From NCBI GenBank assembly GCA_023416195.1, contig JAEZID010000443.1:1-16204 (forward strand): a stretch of DNA of 16,204 bases, written 5' to 3'. The stretch comes from Pseudomonadota bacterium. GTDB lineage: Bacteria > Pseudomonadota > Alphaproteobacteria > Azospirillales > Azospirillaceae. A program made the position numbers and the translations under genes. Of this stretch, positions 12,821 through 16,204 are shown piece after piece. The notes under the pieces are model-generated. The model was not told where the DNA came from. It saw nothing but the letters and a program-made list of their open reading frames with translations, and did not search any database. Position 1 is the first letter of the stretch; each line of letters opens with the position of its first letter.

Positions 12821-14119
12821 TCAGCCGGCCTGCCTTCCCTGCAGGGCGAGGATCGACGTCAAGATGCGCTCCGAACGCAGGGCCATCAGCGAGAACGACT
12901 GGCCGTCGCTGATGCCGTGCGTCCGTTCGGACAGGCCGTTCATGAAGATGTGGGCCAGCGCGTTCCCGGAGAGGCCGACCCGGTAGTTGCGGTCGATGGC
13001 GACGCCGCCGTCGGCGTCGAGCGCGAGCCAGGGCAGCAGCGTCGAGAACAGCGGCGGGATCAGCGGCTGGTCGTAGCCGGTGGCCAGCACGATGCCGTCG
13101 ACCTCGAACGTCCGCTCCTCGCCGCTGAAGACGTCGCGCACGGTGACGGCGTAGCCGCCCGGCGTTCTGGTGACGGCCGCGACCTCGCTGTAGACGACCA
13201 TCTTGAGCGTCTCGCGCCCCATGATCGCCTCCTCGTACACCAGCGAATACAGCTTCTGGCTCTCGTCCGGGTCGATGCCGGAATAGTTCGTCGCCTTGAC
13301 GTCCGCGAACAGCCGCTTTCGGGCCGGCAGGTCGAGGCTGTGGAAGTAGTCCACCTGCTCGGGCGAGAAGATGAGGTTCGGGAAGTTGCCGAGCTGGGTG
13401 AGCTTGAAGCCGCTGGAGCGGTGCAGCGAGTGGACGCGGATATCGGGGCGCCGTTGCAGAAGGTCCGACGTCGCCTCGCTGGCGCTCTGGCCGGATCCGA
13501 CGACCAGCCAGCGCTTCGGGAAGTCGCCGGCCAGCGCCGAGATGCGGCTGAGATACTCCGACGTGTGGAAGACGCGCGGGCCGAGATGGTCGTGGAACAG
13601 TGCCGGCACGCGCGGGCAGACGCCGGTCGACACGACGAGGTTTTTCGCGCGGACGATGCCGGAGCTGGTGACCACCTCGAAATGGGTCAACGCGCCGCCG
13701 GACAGGCCGGGCAGGATCTCCGTAACGTGTTCGTTGTAGCGCACGTGATGGGCGAGCTGCTTGGCCGTCCAGGCCACGTAGTCCGACCATTCCAGCCGGC
13801 TGGCGGGGCGGCCGAGCAGGCCGAAGCGGTGGAGCCGGCCTTTCTCCTTCAGGTACATGGCGAAGGAAAAGCGGCTGCGCGGGTTGCGCGGGGTGACCAG
13901 ATCGCGGAAAACATGGTGGTTGATGTCGGTGTTCGGAAGGATCAGTTCCGGGTGCCAGGCCGTCTCTTCCGCCTTCTCCAGGAACAGCACCGACCCCACC
14001 GGGTTGCTGCCGCGCTCCTCGACCAGGTCCTCGATCACACAACCGAAGGAAATGGCCGCCGGACCAAATCCGATGCCCAGCACGTCCACGTCCATCGTCT
14101 TGCTGCCGATCTGCGCCAT
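12821..14119 (-). CDS. Lysine/ornithine-type N-hydroxylating flavin monooxygenase
   Basis: This 432-residue cytoplasmic class B flavin monooxygenase belongs to the IucD/PvdA/SidA family, which hydroxylates side-chain amines using NADPH, FAD and O2. Visible parts are the FAD loop GIGFGPAAISFG (15-26), AWHPELILPN (54-63), the NADPH loop VVGSGQSASEA (206-216), HTSEYLSRI (185-193), TNYSGID (277-283), LATGY before residue 375 and HGISD near the C-terminus. Ornithine-binding positions are partly changed: the substrate-site lysine of SidA (KDL) is Arg72 here (FRDL), and the N-E pair is N248-L. The SidA-type asparagine in TNYS is kept. The substrate may thus be a different diamine; adjacent L-2,3-diaminopropionate genes make that compound the obvious candidate. 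GGAG precedes the ATG by about seven bases. The family is firm, the substrate inferred. Confidence 0.9.
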   Translation of the reverse strand: MAQIGSKTMDVDVLGIGFGPAAISFGCVIEDLVEERGSNPVGSVLFLEKAEETAWHPELILPNTDINHHVFRDLVTPRNPRSRFSFAMYLKEKGRLHRFGLLGRPASRLEWSDYVAWTAKQLAHHVRYNEHVTEILPGLSGGALTHFEVVTSSGIVRAKNLVVSTGVCPRVPALFHDHLGPRVFHTSEYLSRISALAGDFPKRWLVVGSGQSASEATSDLLQRRPDIRVHSLHRSSGFKLTQLGNFPNLIFSPEQVDYFHSLDLPARKRLFADVKATNYSGIDPDESQKLYSLVYEEAIMGRETLKMVVYSEVAAVTRTPGGYAVTVRDVFSGEERTFEVDGIVLATGYDQPLIPPLFSTLLPWLALDADGGVAIDRNYRVGLSGNALAHIFMNGLSERTHGISDGQSFSLMALRSERILTSILALQGRQAG

Positions 14120-14159
14120 GATTTTCTCCGTACGTTCGAACTCACTGGGGATGGATGGC

Positions 14160-14196
14160 GGCGGCGCGCCCGGCCCCTGACGGCCCGCGCGCCGCC
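14160..14196 (-). promoter_or_regulatory. Strong GC hairpin in the 81-base gap before the N-hydroxylase gene
   Basis: GGCGGCGCGC (14160-14169) and GCGCGCCGCC (14187-14196) form a perfect 10-bp stem. Two GGCC tetramers inside the 17-base loop can extend it. It begins four bases beyond the stop of the binding-protein gene. No T-run follows on the minus strand. This is the only sizeable gap in the operon, so it may reduce read-through or protect an upstream mRNA segment. Confidence 0.4.
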
Positions 14197-14200
14197 GGTG

Positions 14201-15163
14201 TCAGCCGGTCAGCAGCCGCGTCGGTTCCAGACGGCCGCCGCGCGGACGCCAGACGGCGTGCGGCTGGTTGCGGCATTCGCCGTTCGCGAACGAGACGTCG
14301 CCGAGGACGGTGGGAAAACAGCCGTTCCGCAGGCGCTCCGGGTGGTCGCCGCGGGTGCGGGAGAGCTGGGCCGCGATCGACAGGGCGGCGACGGTCTCCA
14401 GGAAATAAACCGCCGGCTCCTCGCCGAAGGACAGGCGGTGCGCGCCGGCGGCGGCCGTCGCCCCCTCGACCATCGAGGCCGCGGCGAATCCGATGACCAC
14501 CAGTTCCCCCGGATCCGGCAACCCCGCGGTCAGCTCCGGCGCAACGGCGTCGTCGGTCAGGACGATGGGGCGCCTGTAGCCGTCCGCCCGCAGGCGGGCG
14601 AGGTGCCCGGCGCTCGCGCCGAGGCGTCCGGCGAAGACCGCGGCGTCCGCCGCCCACGGCCCCTCGGCCAGGGCCAGGCCAGCCGACGTCGCCTCGGTGC
14701 GGATCTCCTCGGCCAGAAGGCGGCCGTGCAGGCTCGTGTCCTCCTCGACCGAGATCCGCGTCCAGCCTTCGGCCCTGACGAAGCCGACCAGACGCCGCGC
14801 CAACAGGGCGTCCGAGGGGCAAAGGCGGAACGTGGCCGTGCGGCCGTGCGTCACCCGGCTGGCCGTCGATGCCGGCAGCAGCAGCGGAACCCCGTGGCGC
14901 TCGTACACGTCGGCGGCGGACAGCGCGGCGTCGGATGAGAAGTGTCCGATCACCAGATCGACACCGTCGCGGACGAAGCCTTCGGCGACCTCGACCGCCC
15001 GCGGGCCGGCGGCGCCGTCGTCGGCCAGGAGGAACCGCATCGCGGCGACCTCGGGCAGGCTGTTGATCGCCACCGCGATGCCGCGCAGGAACGTCCGCGC
15101 ATGCGCCGTCCGGCGCGGGTCGAACAGCGCCGTCAGGCCGACCGTCAGCCGCTCATTGGCCAT
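14201..15163 (-). CDS. Leucine-binding-protein-fold protein without signal peptide
   Basis: This 320-residue protein resembles the type I periplasmic binding proteins of branched-chain amino acid transporters (Peripla_BP_6). Visible blocks are LVIGHFSSDAALSAADVYER and VPLLLPASTASRVT, then TFRLCPSD. A second-lobe strand follows (TRISVEEDTSLHG), and the C-terminal VLGDVSFANGEC segment corresponds to the IGPLNWDEKGD region of LivK-type proteins. It is shorter than the usual ~370-400 residues. It starts MANERLTVGLTALF directly on the first strand, with no signal peptide or lipobox, so it should be cytoplasmic. Cytoplasmic relatives such as AmiC act as ligand sensors. No ABC transporter genes are in the window. 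The ATG overlaps the upstream oxidoreductase by 11 bases. A metabolite-sensing or carrier role is inferred; a missed upstream exporting start is unlikely because of that overlap. Confidence 0.82.
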   Translation of the reverse strand: MANERLTVGLTALFDPRRTAHARTFLRGIAVAINSLPEVAAMRFLLADDGAAGPRAVEVAEGFVRDGVDLVIGHFSSDAALSAADVYERHGVPLLLPASTASRVTHGRTATFRLCPSDALLARRLVGFVRAEGWTRISVEEDTSLHGRLLAEEIRTEATSAGLALAEGPWAADAAVFAGRLGASAGHLARLRADGYRRPIVLTDDAVAPELTAGLPDPGELVVIGFAAASMVEGATAAAGAHRLSFGEEPAVYFLETVAALSIAAQLSRTRGDHPERLRNGCFPTVLGDVSFANGECRNQPHAVWRPRGGRLEPTRLLTG

Positions 15164-16204
15164 GCCCGGCCCCCGTGGGAACGGGTGCGGCGAGGCGCGG
15201 CAGACGAGCCGGGGTGAAGGCGGCCAGCGCGTCGTCCGCGGACGGCACGCGCCGTCCGAGGCGGCGGGCGATCTGCCGGGCGGCGTGGAAGGCGATGCCG
15301 GGCGCCAGCTTGTAGCCGATCCCGGCGAGGCCCGCGGCCACGTAGCAGGGACCGTCGTCCAGGAAGCCGATCACCGGCCGCCCATCCGGTGCGTACGAGT
15401 CCAGGCCGGGCAGCACGTCGAAGGTTGGCCCGTCCTCGCGGCGGCCGGTCATCGACGCCAGACGCCGCAGCGCGTCCGCCCGCTCGCCACCCGGCGGCGG
15501 CCCGAGATCGTCGGGCGTCGGGGCGGCGTGGCGGATCTGCGAACCGACATGCACCAGATTGCCGGACAGCGGAACCGCGAAGGTGGCGGCGGTCGTGTCG
15601 ATCACCGGCATGATCAGCGGCTCCGACGCGAACAGCCGGACCAGGGGGATCGTCCGGGCAAAAAGGCCGAGCTGCGGCAGCAGCGCCGCGGTCCAGGCGC
15701 CGCCGGCGATGACCGCGGCCCGCGCGTGGACGGCTCCGGCCTCCTGGTCGAGCGTCAGCCGGACGCCCTCGCCTTCGGGGACGACGCGGCGGACCTTCGC
15801 GTTTTCCAGCACCGCGCCGCCACAACGCACCAGACGCGCCATGGACCGGACCGCGCCGCGGACGTCGCTCGGGCCGCCGCCCGCCTCGTACAGTGTCACC
15901 CGGTCGGGCCGGTGGTCGACGAAGCGGCTGATGTCCCGCACCTCACCGCCGGAGAGCAGGCGCAGCGAGTAGGCCGGCGAGGACAGGCGCCGCGCGGCTT
16001 CCCGCATCGCCTCCTCCTCGTCCGGCGCGGCCATGTAGACCACGCCGGTGCGGTTGATCGACGGGCCGAAGATCCGTCCGAACCCGGTGGTCTGCAAACA
16101 TTCCTGCGAGAACGCCGCCAACCTCATGATCTCGGCGTCGGGATCATAGAGCCGGACGATGCCCTCGGAATAGCGGCTCGCCCCCTGGCCGCCGCAGCAG
16201 CCGG
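15153..16204 (-). CDS. DAO-family FAD-dependent oxidoreductase, 5' end outside window
   Basis: About 349 residues are visible, including the C-terminus. The frame stays open to the window edge, and the first residues (GCCGGQGASRYSEGIVRLYD) match the post-Rossmann substrate region of glycine/D-amino acid oxidase-like proteins. An internal ATG at 16127 is therefore not the start. Later landmarks are the second FAD strand AAVIAGGAWTAALL, the PGLDSYAPDGRPVIGF segment and the closing AAGLAGIGYKLAPGIA loop that holds the flavin. Such enzymes oxidise amines or amino acids. The substrate here is unknown; in context it may act on an amino-acid intermediate of the diaminopropionate pathway. It is the first operon gene seen, overlaps the binding-protein gene by 11 bases, and the operon continues to the right. 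Confidence 0.88.
   Translation of the reverse strand, partial: GCCGGQGASRYSEGIVRLYDPDAEIMRLAAFSQECLQTTGFGRIFGPSINRTGVVYMAAPDEEEAMREAARRLSSPAYSLRLLSGGEVRDISRFVDHRPDRVTLYEAGGGPSDVRGAVRSMARLVRCGGAVLENAKVRRVVPEGEGVRLTLDQEAGAVHARAAVIAGGAWTAALLPQLGLFARTIPLVRLFASEPLIMPVIDTTAATFAVPLSGNLVHVGSQIRHAAPTPDDLGPPPGGERADALRRLASMTGRREDGPTFDVLPGLDSYAPDGRPVIGFLDDGPCYVAAGLAGIGYKLAPGIAFHAARQIARRLGRRVPSADDALAAFTPARLPRLAAPVPTGAGHGQ

Noticed and set aside
10759..12912. 717-codon plus-strand open frame
   Set aside because: It lies antisense to the sbnA and sbnB homologues, which have clear family motifs. The composition is that of an antisense shadow.
12440..14938. 832-codon plus-strand open frame
   Set aside because: It is antisense to the N-hydroxylase and binding-protein genes and has no recognisable domain.

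Overview
The window looks like chromosome or large-replicon DNA of a GC-rich alphaproteobacterium. The gene content (PrkA, GluQRS, Coq7, DsbB, an HNH protein plus DUF1289 pair, DUF4743-Nudix) resembles Azospirillum or a close Rhodospirillales relative. That assignment is inferred from gene content and protein style, not from a database search.

Left part (1-7252), conserved housekeeping DNA. It holds the N-terminal two thirds of the PrkA/YeaG kinase (minus, running off the left edge), then an 880-base gap with inverted and direct repeats. Next come a stand-alone CheY-like receiver (minus), a DUF4743-Nudix hydrolase (plus), glutamyl-Q tRNA(Asp) synthetase (minus) behind a 55-residue charged small protein, an HNH endonuclease with a DUF1289 zinc-knuckle protein (plus), and coq7 overlapping dsbB (minus). 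A tRNA-Leu(CAA) gene has its own promoter and a likely terminator.

Middle (7253-8899), a composition break. After the tRNA there is about 660 bases without a supportable gene. A visibly AT-rich block follows, carrying an orphan LuxR-type regulator whose acyl-homoserine-lactone pocket lacks some usual residues. Its last ~38 codons run into GC-rich sequence. A tRNA next to a composition shift suggests an island boundary, but no att repeat or integrase is visible.

Right part (8900-16204), a tightly packed minus-strand operon. In transcription order it encodes a DAO-family FAD oxidoreductase (5' end outside the window), a leucine-binding-protein-fold protein without signal peptide, an IucD/SidA-type N-hydroxylating monooxygenase, and SbnA-like and SbnB-like enzymes that together make L-2,3-diaminopropionate from O-phosphoserine and glutamate. 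The last gene encodes a 623-residue two-nucleotide-domain flavoprotein whose layout fits the aspartate N-oxygenases (CreE/FzmM type). Diaminopropionate supply plus an amine N-hydroxylase plus a possible nitrite-generating N-oxygenase is the logic of L-alanosine-type diazeniumdiolate biosynthesis. I propose this as a candidate undescribed N-oxygenated or N-N-bonded amino-acid pathway, possibly under the adjacent LuxR regulator. The functional assignment is inference; the enzyme families are clear from sequence, except the CreE-like placement.
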